A DNA stretch of 64,000 nucleotides from Pelotomaculum_B sp041645005 (GTDB lineage: Bacteria; Bacillota; Desulfotomaculia; Desulfotomaculales; Pelotomaculaceae), in NCBI GenBank assembly GCA_041645005.1, contig JBAZQW010000001.1, positions 1-64,000 of the forward strand, written 5' to 3'. Position numbers and translations under genes: made by a program. The stretch's first letter is position 1. The number at the start of each line of letters is the position of its first letter. This document shows, piece by piece, positions 23,160 through 32,351 of the stretch. The notes beneath the pieces are model-generated. The model was not told where the DNA came from. It did not search any database and saw nothing but the letters and a program-made list of their open reading frames with translations.

Positions 23160-24193
23160 TTGCTCACTATTTGCCTGACGGCGGAAGAGGCGCCAGGCGC
23201 GAAACTGGCTGCTTTTTGGATATTGTCCCAGTTCGCCTTGAACCACTCGATCGCCTTGGGCAATCCTTCTTCGAAGGTGGTGTTTGGCGTGTAGCCGATC
23301 AGCTTATTCGCCCGTTCGACCGAAGCGAGGATCCTGGATTTAGTATCCCATTTGCGGCGCGGGGCGAAATTGATCCCGGCTTTGTTCCCGGTCAGCTTAT
23401 TGATCATTTCGGCCAGCTGTTTGATCTGGATCTCGCGGCCCGACGCCAGGTTGAACTCCTGGCCGATCGCTTCCGGCCTGACCCCTGCCCTAAGCAGGCC
23501 GTCAACAATATCGCCGACAAAGGTAAAGTCACGGGTCTCTTCGCCGGTCCCGGTAATAGGAAGCGCCTTGCCGCTCATCGCCCAGTAGATGAAGTTGGGG
23601 ATGACATTGCGGTATTGGCCGGGGATCTCACCCGGGCCATAGGAGTTGAAAAAGCGGGTCTTAACACAAGGGACCTCATACTGGTGTTGGAAGAAGTTGC
23701 AGTAGAGCTCGCCCAGCATTTTGGTGATCTGGTAAGGAGTGCTCAAGTGCATCGACATAAAATCCTCCTTCAACGGCATCGGGGCGTGGCTACCGTAGAT
23801 CGAACAGCCGGAGGACGCGTAGACGAACCGCTTAACCCCGGTCAGCGCGCTATATTCGAGGAGCCGGAGGGTCCCCATCCCATTGACTTGCAGGTCACTT
23901 TCCGGGTGGTCAAGCGAGTTCTGGTTAGCGAAGAAAGCGGCCAGGTGGAAAACATATTCCGGCCCTTCAAAGAAGACCCTTTTCAGCTTGATCTCGTCCA
24001 GAATATCCCCCTCGGAAAAGAGGACATTGGAGAGTGACGGAATATTCCATCTTTCAGCGGAGGAAAGGTCGTCCAGGACAATGACTTTGGCCGCCCCGGC
24101 TTCGGACAAGGCCCGGACCAGGTTTGAGCCGATGGCCCCGGCCCCACCGGTGACCAGGACCTTTTTCCCTTTGTATTCGTTCTTATAGTCCAT
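23156..24193 (-). CDS. NAD-dependent sugar epimerase/dehydratase (extended SDR)
   Basis: A 345-residue nucleotide-sugar enzyme. The Rossmann motif VTGGAGAIGSNLV lies near residues 13-25, DDLSSAERWN follows the second strand, and the catalytic Ser and Y-x3-K are in YASSGCSIYG and YQITKMLGE. FFNSYGPGE and GRIIGYTP-like C-terminal blocks fit UDP-glucose 4-epimerase or UDP-glucuronate-type epimerases; the exact substrate is not certain. The start at 24193 has AGGAG six bases upstream and overlaps the stop of the GT4 gene by one base. The next gene is the WecA-type initiating transferase. Confidence 0.9.
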   Translation of the reverse strand: MDYKNEYKGKKVLVTGGAGAIGSNLVRALSEAGAAKVIVLDDLSSAERWNIPSLSNVLFSEGDILDEIKLKRVFFEGPEYVFHLAAFFANQNSLDHPESDLQVNGMGTLRLLEYSALTGVKRFVYASSGCSIYGSHAPMPLKEDFMSMHLSTPYQITKMLGELYCNFFQHQYEVPCVKTRFFNSYGPGEIPGQYRNVIPNFIYWAMSGKALPITGTGEETRDFTFVGDIVDGLLRAGVRPEAIGQEFNLASGREIQIKQLAEMINKLTGNKAGINFAPRRKWDTKSRILASVERANKLIGYTPNTTFEEGLPKAIEWFKANWDNIQKAASFAPGASSAVRQIVSK

Positions 24194-25419
24194 TATTTTC
24201 TCCTTGAAAGAACTTCTTTGAAGATCGTTTCGTATCGGACCACGCATTTCTCCCGGGAAAAGGCCGCTTCCGCTCCGAGGCGGCCGTTCCGGCCCATGGT
24301 CTCGCGCAATGACGAGTCATTATACAATTTTCTGATAGCGGCGGCAAGCTCGGCCGGGTTATCTGGCTCAACCGCCAGGCCGCAATTGAATTCTGCCAGG
24401 ATCTTGGGGGCATCCCCGGCCAGCGCCAGGCTCGCTACCACCGGTTTGCCGGCAGCCATAATGCTTAGCATCTTGCCCGGGACGACCGGAGTAGCCAGGT
24501 CTTTCCTTAAGGTGACCAGACAGACGTCTGAAGCATGCAGAATCTGGGGATAAATGCTTAACGGCTGGGTCGGGACAAAAAGGACGTTGGTCAGTTTTTT
24601 TTCTTTGGCCATCGTTTCTAACTCCGGCTTCTTGACCCCGTCACCAACGAGAACAAATTGGATATCCTTGTTCTCTTTTAATCTCTCCGCGGCGCCGATG
24701 ACGACCTCCAGCCCTTGCGCAAATCCCATCACTCCGGCAAAAGAGACGACGAATTTCCCTTTAAGCTCGAATTTACGGTAAAAATCATTCTCTTTTCCGG
24801 CCGGTTTGATCCCGTCTATATCGACCCAGTTGTGGACCACTTCGACCGGATTATCTTTAGCCCCGTAAGAGCGGACATATTCCTGATTACCGGTGGAATG
24901 AACAGTAATGGCATCAGACCGCCGGTAAATAAACCGCTCCATCCAACGCGATACGGCGATCAGGAACTTGTTCTTTAACAGGCCAAGGTCGATCACCGTC
25001 TGCGGATAGAGGTCTTGGATATTGACGACGACCGGACAAGGTTTGAGCTTACCCAGCCAGAAGCCGGTAAGGCCAAGCGGCAAAGGGGGCGAATAGACCA
25101 GAATAACATCAGGCCGTTCCAGGAAAAGACCGCCCCAGAAAAAGATCAAACCAAGGATAAAATGTTCAAATCCTCTGATAATAGGGATAGTGCGCGCCAA
25201 AGGAGGCGTTTTAAACCGCCGAACTTTTACCCCCGACATCGTTTCTTGCGCCGGAATATTGGCCAGATCTGTCCCGTCGGCCACGTTATAGCGCGGCATC
25301 CGGGTGATGACCGAGACTTGATGCCCCCTTTTCACGAGCGACTCCGCCAATTCAAAGAAAAGGGTCGAAGCGGATTTGGTTTCCGGCGGGAAGGCTTCGG
25401 AGAGGATCAAAATGCGCAT
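24193..25419 (-). CDS. glycosyltransferase family 4 (WbuB-like)
   Basis: A 408-residue GT-B glycosyltransferase. The start MRILILSEAFPPE and the region SLVKRGHQVSVITRMPRYN match WbuB-type L-fucosamine or related transferases of O-antigen clusters. The C-terminal domain carries FAGVMGFAQGLEVVIGAA, DVCLVTLRKD, the loop PGKMLSIMAAGKPVVAS and the terminal EAAFSREKCVVRYE. It is predicted to be cytoplasmic or membrane-associated. It sits between the YhcH-like gene (three-base gap) and the epimerase gene (overlap). Donor and acceptor cannot be told from sequence. Confidence 0.9.
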   Translation of the reverse strand: MRILILSEAFPPETKSASTLFFELAESLVKRGHQVSVITRMPRYNVADGTDLANIPAQETMSGVKVRRFKTPPLARTIPIIRGFEHFILGLIFFWGGLFLERPDVILVYSPPLPLGLTGFWLGKLKPCPVVVNIQDLYPQTVIDLGLLKNKFLIAVSRWMERFIYRRSDAITVHSTGNQEYVRSYGAKDNPVEVVHNWVDIDGIKPAGKENDFYRKFELKGKFVVSFAGVMGFAQGLEVVIGAAERLKENKDIQFVLVGDGVKKPELETMAKEKKLTNVLFVPTQPLSIYPQILHASDVCLVTLRKDLATPVVPGKMLSIMAAGKPVVASLALAGDAPKILAEFNCGLAVEPDNPAELAAAIRKLYNDSSLRETMGRNGRLGAEAAFSREKCVVRYETIFKEVLSRRK

Positions 25420-25422
25420 TTT

Positions 25423-25893
25423 TTAAATACCTTTGGATAGTGAAGGATCGAGCACTTTTAAAACAGCCTTTTTAACGCGATTCGGGGCTTCCAAGGCAAT
25501 ACCTGGCCGGTGAGCATCTCCGGGACCGAAAACGACGAACATTCCCGGTTTGATCGTGAAGTAGCTCCCCTCGCCATCCAGAAGTACGTAGTCTTCTTTG
25601 TACTTATATTCAGAAGTCACCCTTAGAGAACTAAGCGGCGCGTAACCTATCATCTCCTCTCCCCGGATGACGAGTTGCACGTCAAAATATCTCCGGTGAG
25701 CTTCCCAGAGCGCTTTTCCCCTAGGTATAGTTTCATATTCATTTATTGTGCCATAGAGATCATCACCATCAATCTCGAAACGTCCCAGCGGAAGACGGGA
25801 AAGATCGTTCGTCTGCAGGTATTTAAACGCTTGCTCGAGGCGGGGATTTAGCTTTAAATATATATTTAAGTTATTAAATAAGTCGATTATCAT
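25423..25893 (-). CDS. YhcH/YjgK/YiaL-family protein (NanQ/EbgC-like cupin)
   Basis: A 156-residue protein with the family's beta-barrel motifs: WEAHRRYFDVQLVIRGEE with H66, D71 and Q73, and a later VFGPGDAHRP containing another metal-type His. Family members include EbgC and NanQ; NanQ speeds the anomer exchange of N-acetylneuraminate. In this locus, which encodes a nonulosonic-acid pathway, a role as sugar-acid anomerase is plausible but unproven. The frame opens upstream to 26040, but the ATG at 25893 gives the family start MIIDLFNNL and overlaps the upstream dehydrogenase by 20 bases. Confidence 0.85.
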   Translation of the reverse strand: MIIDLFNNLNIYLKLNPRLEQAFKYLQTNDLSRLPLGRFEIDGDDLYGTINEYETIPRGKALWEAHRRYFDVQLVIRGEEMIGYAPLSSLRVTSEYKYKEDYVLLDGEGSYFTIKPGMFVVFGPGDAHRPGIALEAPNRVKKAVLKVLDPSLSKGI

Positions 25894-28036
25894 GAATATC
25901 CTGCGGCTTTCCCGTCTGGAGCGACTCCATGACGGCGAAAGTCGCCAGAGTGGTGTAAAGGTATTCCGAATAATCGACTGGCACAGGCCGGCCCTGTTTG
26001 ATCGCGTTAAAGAACAGGTCGAATTCGTTCTGATAACCACGATCGATATTGAACTTCCTCTTGTGCTCGCGCTTGCCGTCCCGGATGAATGTCAGCTCGG
26101 TAAAGTTATCGATCACGTAGCTCTGGTTATTGCCGAAGACCTCGATCCGCTCGCGAGGGATCCCTTTATGCCCGACCGAGGTGTAAAGGAGGGTCGCGAC
26201 CGAGCCGTTCTTCATTTTCAGCGTGATGGCAATATTATCCTCATTCGTTACCTGGCCATTGTCGGACGAGATCGTTTCGGCAAAAACCCGGACCGGAACG
26301 GAAGAAGTCGCGTATTGGATCGAATCGATAAAATGGCAGACTTCGCCGATGACACGTCCGCCCCCTTCCTTGTTCAGCACCCAGTGCGCTTTAGGCACGA
26401 ACCCGGCATTGACCCGGCAATTGACGGTGACGGCTCCGCTTTCCCCCATTAGTTCTTTCGCCCTGACGGCCAACGGAGAAAACCGGCGGTTGAACCCGAC
26501 CATCAGCCGTTTACCGCTGCGTTTATAAGCCTCGGTTATCCGTTTTACTTCTTCCTCATTAAGCGCTAACGGTTTTTCGGCAAAAACATCCTTACCGGCT
26601 TCCAGAGCTTCGACAATCATCTGGCAGTGGAGATCGTGCCGAGTGGCAATGATCACCGTGTTGATCTGCGCATCTTTGAGTATCTCTTTATAATCGGTAG
26701 TGCAGTATTCAAAACCGAACTGGTTGGCGACATTGCGTCCCGACGAGCCGGTCGCCGTCGCGACGCCTCGCAAAGCGATCCCTTCGATCTTTTTCAAGCA
26801 GGGAATGATCGTGACATTGGAAAAGAGACCGGCCCCGATCATGCCAACCACCGGTTCTCCAGGCGCATAGCTGACCGGGGGATTTACAATAACTTTATTT
26901 TCATGCTCTTTGGCCGCATCATATTCGAGCAGGACGCCCAGATAATAAGGATGCTCTTTGCCAAGCAAAAGTTCATAGGCACGAAGCGCTTCATCGATCT
27001 TATAGCGGTGAGTGATGATCGGACCCATTTTGACCCGGCCGGAGGCGATCAGGTTCATATATTCTTCCATGTTGCCGGCCTGGGTCCAGCGGACCAGTCC
27101 GATCGGATAATTATTACCCTTGAATTCCCAATTGGCGTCATATTTTCCCGGCCCGGTCGCCCTCGATACTATCAGAGAAAGCTCTTTATCAAAAAAGACA
27201 TTGCGCGGCACATCAAGTTTGACCAAACCGCAGGCGACGATCTTCCCTTTTTCCCGCGTAATCTCGGCGGAGAGGTTCAGCGGATCATTGCTGCCGGTCG
27301 AGGCCATGATGATCGCCGCGTCAAAGCCGTGACCGCCGGTCAGCAGTTTTGTTTTTGTCACCGCTTCGTGCCAATCGGTTGAACCGTCTTTTGCCCCCAG
27401 CTTAATCGCCAGATCGACTTTCTTCCTGTCCAGATCATAACCGAAAGCCTCGCAGCCCCAGGCTTTCAATATCTGAACAGAAAGCTGGCCGAGCATGCCC
27501 AGGCCGATAACAGCTACCTTGGACCCGAAGGTCAGCTCGGCGCAACGGATGGCGTGGATAGCAATCGCCGCAATATAAGAAAAAGCGGCGTCTTCGCAAG
27601 AAACACCATCCGGGATCTTTACGCAATCATTTTTCGGCACCCAGGTCACTTCGGAATGGGTGGCAAACAGGTCGCTGCCGCAGGCGACGCGGTCGCCGGC
27701 CTTGAACTCATCGACCCCTGCCCCAATGGCAATGACTTCCCCCGACGAGCTATAGCCGAGCGGCTGGAGGGTTTCCAGGCGGCCTTTAACCGCCTGATAA
27801 GTTTCCCTTATCCCTTCGGTCTTGATCTTATCAATAACTCTGCGCACTAGATCGGGCCGCGACAGCGCTTTTTCGATCAGGTTCTGCTGGGCCAGGTTGA
27901 CCATCAGCTTTTCCGTCCCGACGGAAACAGCGGAATTCAAGGTTCGCACGAGCACCCCCCCCGGCCTGACCAACGGCGCGGGGACTTCGACAACCCTCAA
28001 CTCTCCTGATTTATAATCCTGAATTACTTGTTTCAT
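25874..28036 (-). CDS. two-domain oxidoreductase: zinc-type dehydrogenase fused to Gfo/Idh/MocA
   Basis: A 720-residue fusion. Residues 1 to about 350 are a medium-chain dehydrogenase (GYSSSGEVIAIGAGVDEFKAGDRVACG, then the Rossmann motif AVIGLGMLGQLSVQ). From about 375 onward a second Rossmann motif, VGMIGAGLFSNVTIIP, opens a Gfo/Idh/MocA domain with the family block AEKPLAL and the sequence GFNRRFSP. Such bi-domain oxidoreductases are common in capsule and O-antigen clusters but their sugar substrate is not established. The classical zinc-structural cysteine cluster of alcohol dehydrogenases is not evident. I chose the ATG at 28036 (MKQVIQDYKSGELRV); the frame extends 12 codons upstream. Confidence 0.9.
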   Translation of the reverse strand: MKQVIQDYKSGELRVVEVPAPLVRPGGVLVRTLNSAVSVGTEKLMVNLAQQNLIEKALSRPDLVRRVIDKIKTEGIRETYQAVKGRLETLQPLGYSSSGEVIAIGAGVDEFKAGDRVACGSDLFATHSEVTWVPKNDCVKIPDGVSCEDAAFSYIAAIAIHAIRCAELTFGSKVAVIGLGMLGQLSVQILKAWGCEAFGYDLDRKKVDLAIKLGAKDGSTDWHEAVTKTKLLTGGHGFDAAIIMASTGSNDPLNLSAEITREKGKIVACGLVKLDVPRNVFFDKELSLIVSRATGPGKYDANWEFKGNNYPIGLVRWTQAGNMEEYMNLIASGRVKMGPIITHRYKIDEALRAYELLLGKEHPYYLGVLLEYDAAKEHENKVIVNPPVSYAPGEPVVGMIGAGLFSNVTIIPCLKKIEGIALRGVATATGSSGRNVANQFGFEYCTTDYKEILKDAQINTVIIATRHDLHCQMIVEALEAGKDVFAEKPLALNEEEVKRITEAYKRSGKRLMVGFNRRFSPLAVRAKELMGESGAVTVNCRVNAGFVPKAHWVLNKEGGGRVIGEVCHFIDSIQYATSSVPVRVFAETISSDNGQVTNEDNIAITLKMKNGSVATLLYTSVGHKGIPRERIEVFGNNQSYVIDNFTELTFIRDGKREHKRKFNIDRGYQNEFDLFFNAIKQGRPVPVDYSEYLYTTLATFAVMESLQTGKPQDIHDNRLI

Positions 28037-28055
28037 ATGACCTTGACCGATCCTT

Positions 28056-28842
28056 TCATTTATTGCCAACACAATACACGGAGGGACGTAATCGAGGGAC
28101 CAAGTTTTCCAACAGGGAGAGCAGTGAAAACCCCACTCTTGTCACCGGATTGACCGCTCTTTTGGCCCTGGTTCTGGTTGGTTCCGCTACCAGCGTGACC
28201 TCAATCCTCTTGAAGCCGGCCGCCGCCAACAATGACCGATATTCATCAGCATTATATTCCCTAAAATGCCCATAATAATGACCGGACATCCATTCAGCAA
28301 AAGGGATATAGGGGTGCTGTCCCAGCATAATTTTCATAACTTTAAAAAAAGAAACGGCGTTCGGCGCGCCGAGAATAAATTCCCCTCCTATTTTAAGGAC
28401 TCGCTTGATCTCCTTGAGTAGGCCCACCGGGTTAACGGGCAGATGTTCAATGGACGTCAAAACAGGTCACGGCATCAAAATAGCCGTCGCTGTATGGGAG
28501 TTTACCCGCTAAGAGATTCCCAGTTTCACTTTTGATCCCATATTGTTTCAGCAATTTCAGCGCTTGCTCACTGTTCCCCATCCGATTTCCCAACTCTGCG
28601 CTATATTCTTCAAAACGGTCGATCAAATGAGCTTCAATCTCCTTGTCTAATTTTGCTACCGCGATCAAATTGACTCCCATTCCCCCTCCAACATCAAGTA
28701 TCCTTCGGCCCTTTGACTTAAGGATCAGCTTCATCTCCAACAAATGCTTACCCCAGTTCTCCTGGCGAATTGTTTCTTCCGCCGGGTGACCGAATTCGGC
28801 GGCAGTCCTGTCGAGAGCGCCAGCTAGTGCCTGTTCATTCAT
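28056..28842 (-). pseudogene. SAM-dependent methyltransferase split by a one-base frameshift
   Basis: Two adjoining frames are parts of one class I methyltransferase. The first (28842 to 28447) starts MNEQALAGALDRTAAEFG, holds the SAM motif ILDVGGGMGVN and ends DAVTCFDVH before a stop. The second frame, to 28056, continues IEHLPVNPVGLLKEIKRVLK and IGGEFILGAPN. Deleting one of the two G residues at 28452-28453 (a C on the coding strand) would give CFDVIEHLPVN, the normal motif for this family. The base is therefore an insertion in the genome or a sequencing error. The start overlaps the stop of the DUF362 gene by four bases, as is usual in this locus. Confidence 0.88.
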
Positions 28843-29810
28843 TCGCTGATCGGCCTTTTCCTGAAAGTGTACATGATCTTATGCAGCAGATCGGCGGCAA
28901 AAGATTCATAAAAGAAGTGGTTGATCCAGGGATGGAGCCAGGCGGAAAGCGCCAGGTAATTCCAGATATCACGTTTTAAATAGAACTTACCGGAAGCAAA
29001 CTTTTTGAAATCCTGGTTCAAACTGATCTCGGAGATTTTGGGAACCAATTTGTTCTTATAAGGCAAGCGGTAGTGAAGGACCCTTTTTAGATCGACCCCC
29101 ATCATCTGGCTGACAACCAGGTCAGCCGCTTCAAAATTATTGGCAACCAAAATGAAACCCCAGGCAAAAACATCGCCAACCATCGGACCGCTGCGGGTCA
29201 GGCCGTAAGTACCGTCAATGATCGTAAATTTGCTTTTAGGTATTTGATTAATGGCAAAGATCGCTTCGTTAAAGACCGGATGATAGCGCAGGCGCATCGT
29301 ATTCGGCACGCAGCCCCATTGATTCTTGTAAGAAAGACTGATGCCGGTCATCGCGTGGACCTTTGGCACCGGGAAAGTAATAAAGTGGTCACAGTCCTCA
29401 AGCAAAGCCGGGTATTCGACCTTGAATTGCTTGAAATACTTGTTAATAGTCAAATAGCGCCAGGAACTTTTATCCTGGGAGAAATTCACGACTTTAATCC
29501 CATATTTCTTTTCGAGATCATATAAGCCATAATCATGGAAAGCATCTTTGACTTCATACGAATCATAACCGCCGTCTGATTCGCCAACCACGATCCGCGC
29601 GCCGAGATCCTTGAGAAGTTTGATGGTCGCTTCCAGGACCTTGGGTGTCGTGGTAACACCAGGCTTAAATTTTGGATAGGTCAAGTTTGGCTTCAACAAC
29701 ACTGTCATCCCCGGTTTTACCGCTTGGTCGAGGCCTACCCACTTAAAGCCGGCAGCCAGCTTCTCTAATTCATCATTTTTAAGCGCTTCAATAAATACTT
29801 TATGGCTCAT
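28839..29810 (-). CDS. DUF362-family protein
   Basis: A 323-residue protein matching DUF362: VLLKPNLTYPKFKPGVTTTPKVLEATIKLL near the start, VVGESDGGYDSYEVKDAF, and HFITFPVPKVHAMTGISLSYKNQWG in the middle. The function of the family is unknown; here it lacks the ferredoxin cysteines found in some members. A good ribosome binding site (AGGGGAGGG) lies upstream of the ATG. The C-terminal 60 residues have hydrophobic, aromatic stretches (DIWNYLALSAWLHPWINHFFYESF) that could associate with a membrane. It lies between a GT4 gene and the broken methyltransferase gene. Confidence 0.85.
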   Translation of the reverse strand: MSHKVFIEALKNDELEKLAAGFKWVGLDQAVKPGMTVLLKPNLTYPKFKPGVTTTPKVLEATIKLLKDLGARIVVGESDGGYDSYEVKDAFHDYGLYDLEKKYGIKVVNFSQDKSSWRYLTINKYFKQFKVEYPALLEDCDHFITFPVPKVHAMTGISLSYKNQWGCVPNTMRLRYHPVFNEAIFAINQIPKSKFTIIDGTYGLTRSGPMVGDVFAWGFILVANNFEAADLVVSQMMGVDLKRVLHYRLPYKNKLVPKISEISLNQDFKKFASGKFYLKRDIWNYLALSAWLHPWINHFFYESFAADLLHKIMYTFRKRPISE

Positions 29811-29840
29811 GCCGTTCCCTCCCCTGGTTTGCTAATAGAT

Positions 29841-29858
29841 AGTTTATCATAATAAACT
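29841..29858. repeat. small perfect palindrome between two genes
   Basis: AGTTTAT and ATAAACT flank a four-base loop, giving a seven-pair A/T hairpin just after the stop of the upstream GT4 gene. It lacks a following T tract on the minus strand. The same bases include TATGAT (-10-like) for the DUF362 gene, so it could be a weak internal promoter. Confidence 0.35.
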
Positions 29859-30994
29859 CATTTCCTTTCGTTTCTCGCCATGATCTCAGCAAAGCAAGCT
29901 AAGGTTTCTTTGGCCGTCCTTTCCCAGGTGAACAACTTGGCCCTTTTGATCCCGGCAACCGACATATCCTCCGCAAGTTTTTTATCGGTCAAGATGAGTT
30001 CGATCTTGCCGGCCAGGTCAACCGGGTCATGCGGATCAAATATCAGCCCCGCTTCGCCGGCAATCTCTGGTAGGGCCGTAGCATCGGCGACCAAGACCGG
30101 CAGTCCGGCCGCCATGGCCTCGATCACCGGTAGTCCGAAAGCCTCCACCAACGACGGCATGACAAAGATCGAAGCCCTTTTATAAATAGCATAAAGCTCG
30201 GCAAAAGTAGTTTTGCCCGTAAAGACAACCCTTGGTCTGCCCGCCGGGTCGCTGATAAAGTTCTGGAGATACGCCTTTAGTTCTTCGGTTACCTCGCCAA
30301 CCAGGACGATTTTGTATCTGTCTCTGATTTCTCGAGGCAATTTATTATAAGCTTTCATTAAAACCTCATAATTCTTCCTTTTAGAAATGCTGGAGACAGA
30401 AAGAATATAAGGGGAATCCGTTTCACGTTCAGCCTGGCTTTTCACCAGCAAAGCATCAGTATCCGCGCCAAGATATATCGTAACCATGCGGTTGTCAGGC
30501 ACTTTTAATTTAGCCAGCAGGGATAATCGCGAAAAATTGGAGATATGGACCGATAAGTCGCTATGCCTGATCGACAGATCAGTTAGGACCCTCAAGGCTT
30601 TAAAGCGCAGCCTGGCAATAAATGACTCCCCCTTGATATTAAGGATAAAGTAAGGATAAATATTCAAGACCCACAACATTTTTTTGCAGGGGGCAAGAAT
30701 AGAGCTGATATTGGCCGAACAGACTAAAAGACCGATCTTCAATCGCCAAACAAGAAAAGGAATGACAAATTGTTCCTGAAATATACGAATAAGAAGATTG
30801 TGTTTTTTCATCTTGACCAGCTTGACGTTTGCCGGCCAAGTTATTAAGTCAAATATCTTAATATAATTCTCTTCGGCCACAAAAAGATAATACTCGTTAG
30901 CGCTGTCCAGCTTGGCCAATAATGGCACAAGGTTCCGCATGAAAGTCACCCCGCCGCCGATAGTTACCGAGAGGGCGTTAATCCCTATTTTCAT
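29858..30994 (-). CDS. glycosyltransferase family 4
   Basis: A 378-residue GT-B protein. The N-terminal glycine loop INALSVTIGGGVTFMRNLVPLL binds the acceptor side; the C-terminal domain has LSVSSISKRKNYEVLMKAY, VVFTGKTTF, FVMPSLVEAFGLPVIEAMAAGLPVLVADATALPEIAGEAGLIF (split here into recognisable pieces: the E-x7-E motif is EAFGLPVIE). It is typical of O-antigen and capsule assembly, acting at the cytoplasmic face on a lipid-linked glycan. Its start overlaps the end of the O-antigen polymerase-like gene by 17 bases. Confidence 0.92.
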   Translation of the reverse strand: MKIGINALSVTIGGGVTFMRNLVPLLAKLDSANEYYLFVAEENYIKIFDLITWPANVKLVKMKKHNLLIRIFQEQFVIPFLVWRLKIGLLVCSANISSILAPCKKMLWVLNIYPYFILNIKGESFIARLRFKALRVLTDLSIRHSDLSVHISNFSRLSLLAKLKVPDNRMVTIYLGADTDALLVKSQAERETDSPYILSVSSISKRKNYEVLMKAYNKLPREIRDRYKIVLVGEVTEELKAYLQNFISDPAGRPRVVFTGKTTFAELYAIYKRASIFVMPSLVEAFGLPVIEAMAAGLPVLVADATALPEIAGEAGLIFDPHDPVDLAGKIELILTDKKLAEDMSVAGIKRAKLFTWERTAKETLACFAEIMARNERK

Positions 30995-32351
30995 ACTGGG
31001 CCCTTTCCTGTTTTACAACTTTGTTGATCAAAACCAACATTCCCGCCAAAAACCAAAAATAAAAATTGGAAGGGAAAAGGTTCCACAGGTCCGTCACAAA
31101 CCCAAGAACAATATATGATATAAAAACCGAGAGAATGCCCGCGATCAGGCCGGAATAAAAAGGATCCCGGGTTAAACTCGCCGTTAGATTCGATTCTTTA
31201 AACAACAGATAGATCAAAACAATAAACGTAATGAACGGCACAAGCCCGCTGGTAAAGAAAAGCAGGACATAGTAATTATCCATGCTGATCCCCTGCCCGC
31301 TCCATTTCTCATTGCCAGTCGTGTAATTATCTTTCTTAAATTCTAAACTATCCGGTCCATTAGCCCAATCCTCAGGCGTTATTCCGGTAATAATCGAGAG
31401 GGGCTTATTTGACATTTGTTCCCAACCTTTTTGGGGTATGGATATGAGCCGGTAAGCGATCTCGTTTTTACCGCCTTCGGAAGAAAACGCCCTGACATAT
31501 CTGAATAAAATGCCGGGATTATAAATCGTCACGGCGAAGATGATCAGCAAGCCGGCAATAAATGACAGCATTATCGACCGGTAATATTTTTTTCGGAATA
31601 AAAGGAAAATAACCCCCAGCATTAAAGCCAGGAGTGCGCCGCGAGAAAAAGTAAAAAAAAGGCAAACGGCCAACAAAATCATTGATAAACGCGAAAAGAT
31701 TTTATTGATAAGATAAACATTATTCACATATAATCCAAAGAACAGCAGCAGGAATGTGACTAAATAAATACCGAGATTGTTCGGATTAAATAAAGTCGAA
31801 TAGATACGCGCGATCGCTATCCCGGAGCCCATTTCATTAAACATAAAAACAAAACCCATATAAAAGAAGAGCAATTGGATCAGGCCGAGCAAAGCGACAA
31901 TAAGACTTAGGGATAACATGATGTTGGTAAATTTCTTCAGGTCACTAGCGGCAAAAAATGACGGGACGATGAACATTAAGGGGATAAACTCGATCGCATT
32001 CCTCATCCCGATCATGAAGGAATAGTTCTCTTTGGGTAAAGCAAAAAATAATTGAATAATAATTATAGCCAAAAATAATATGGCAACGATCGAGGCATTC
32101 ATGATTTTCAATTTTGTTTCTTTTCGAACAAAGATATATAGCAACCAGATCAGATATATTAGGCCGATAAAAATATCACGAGAGCTCTTTTGCAGGAATG
32201 TTCCGGCCTCATATGAATTTGGGGTTAAATAAGCATAATAATAACTAAGGGGCGCAAAGATAAGAAACCCATATAAAACATATTTTGGCCGACCAAGCAC
32301 CAAAACAATGACGGCGAACATGAATAATATTACAGATATTACTTCAATCAT
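30978..32351 (-). CDS. O-antigen ligase/polymerase-like membrane protein (Wzy/WaaL type)
   Basis: A 457-residue inner-membrane protein with about 11-12 hydrophobic segments and a large polar loop between about residues 285 and 365 (ITGITPEDWANGPDSLEF, GQGISMDNYYVLLFFTSG). The pattern SRGALLALMLGVIFLL before the loop matches the O-antigen ligase/polymerase (Wzy_C) family, which joins repeat units or transfers the glycan to its carrier in the periplasm. I chose the ATG at 32351; an in-frame TTG two codons upstream is possible. It is framed by two GT4 genes with overlaps, so it belongs to the same message. Confidence 0.85.
   Translation of the reverse strand: MIEVISVILFMFAVIVLVLGRPKYVLYGFLIFAPLSYYYAYLTPNSYEAGTFLQKSSRDIFIGLIYLIWLLYIFVRKETKLKIMNASIVAILFLAIIIIQLFFALPKENYSFMIGMRNAIEFIPLMFIVPSFFAASDLKKFTNIMLSLSLIVALLGLIQLLFFYMGFVFMFNEMGSGIAIARIYSTLFNPNNLGIYLVTFLLLFFGLYVNNVYLINKIFSRLSMILLAVCLFFTFSRGALLALMLGVIFLLFRKKYYRSIMLSFIAGLLIIFAVTIYNPGILFRYVRAFSSEGGKNEIAYRLISIPQKGWEQMSNKPLSIITGITPEDWANGPDSLEFKKDNYTTGNEKWSGQGISMDNYYVLLFFTSGLVPFITFIVLIYLLFKESNLTASLTRDPFYSGLIAGILSVFISYIVLGFVTDLWNLFPSNFYFWFLAGMLVLINKVVKQERAQYENRD

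Noticed and set aside
23144..24037. 297-residue plus-strand frame opposite the sugar epimerase gene
   Set aside because: Fully antisense to a clear SDR gene, Arg/Pro/Asp-rich composition without motifs.
26627..27382. 251-residue plus-strand frame opposite the two-domain oxidoreductase
   Set aside because: Antisense shadow; no motif and no start signal.
28056..28460. Separate small methyltransferase C-terminal gene starting at a TTG
   Set aside because: The TTG is within the motif that joins the two halves; a one-base correction gives one normal protein, so this is the 3' part of a frameshifted gene.
29841..29858. Hairpin as a transcription terminator
   Set aside because: Only A/T pairs and no T tract; left as a small palindrome.
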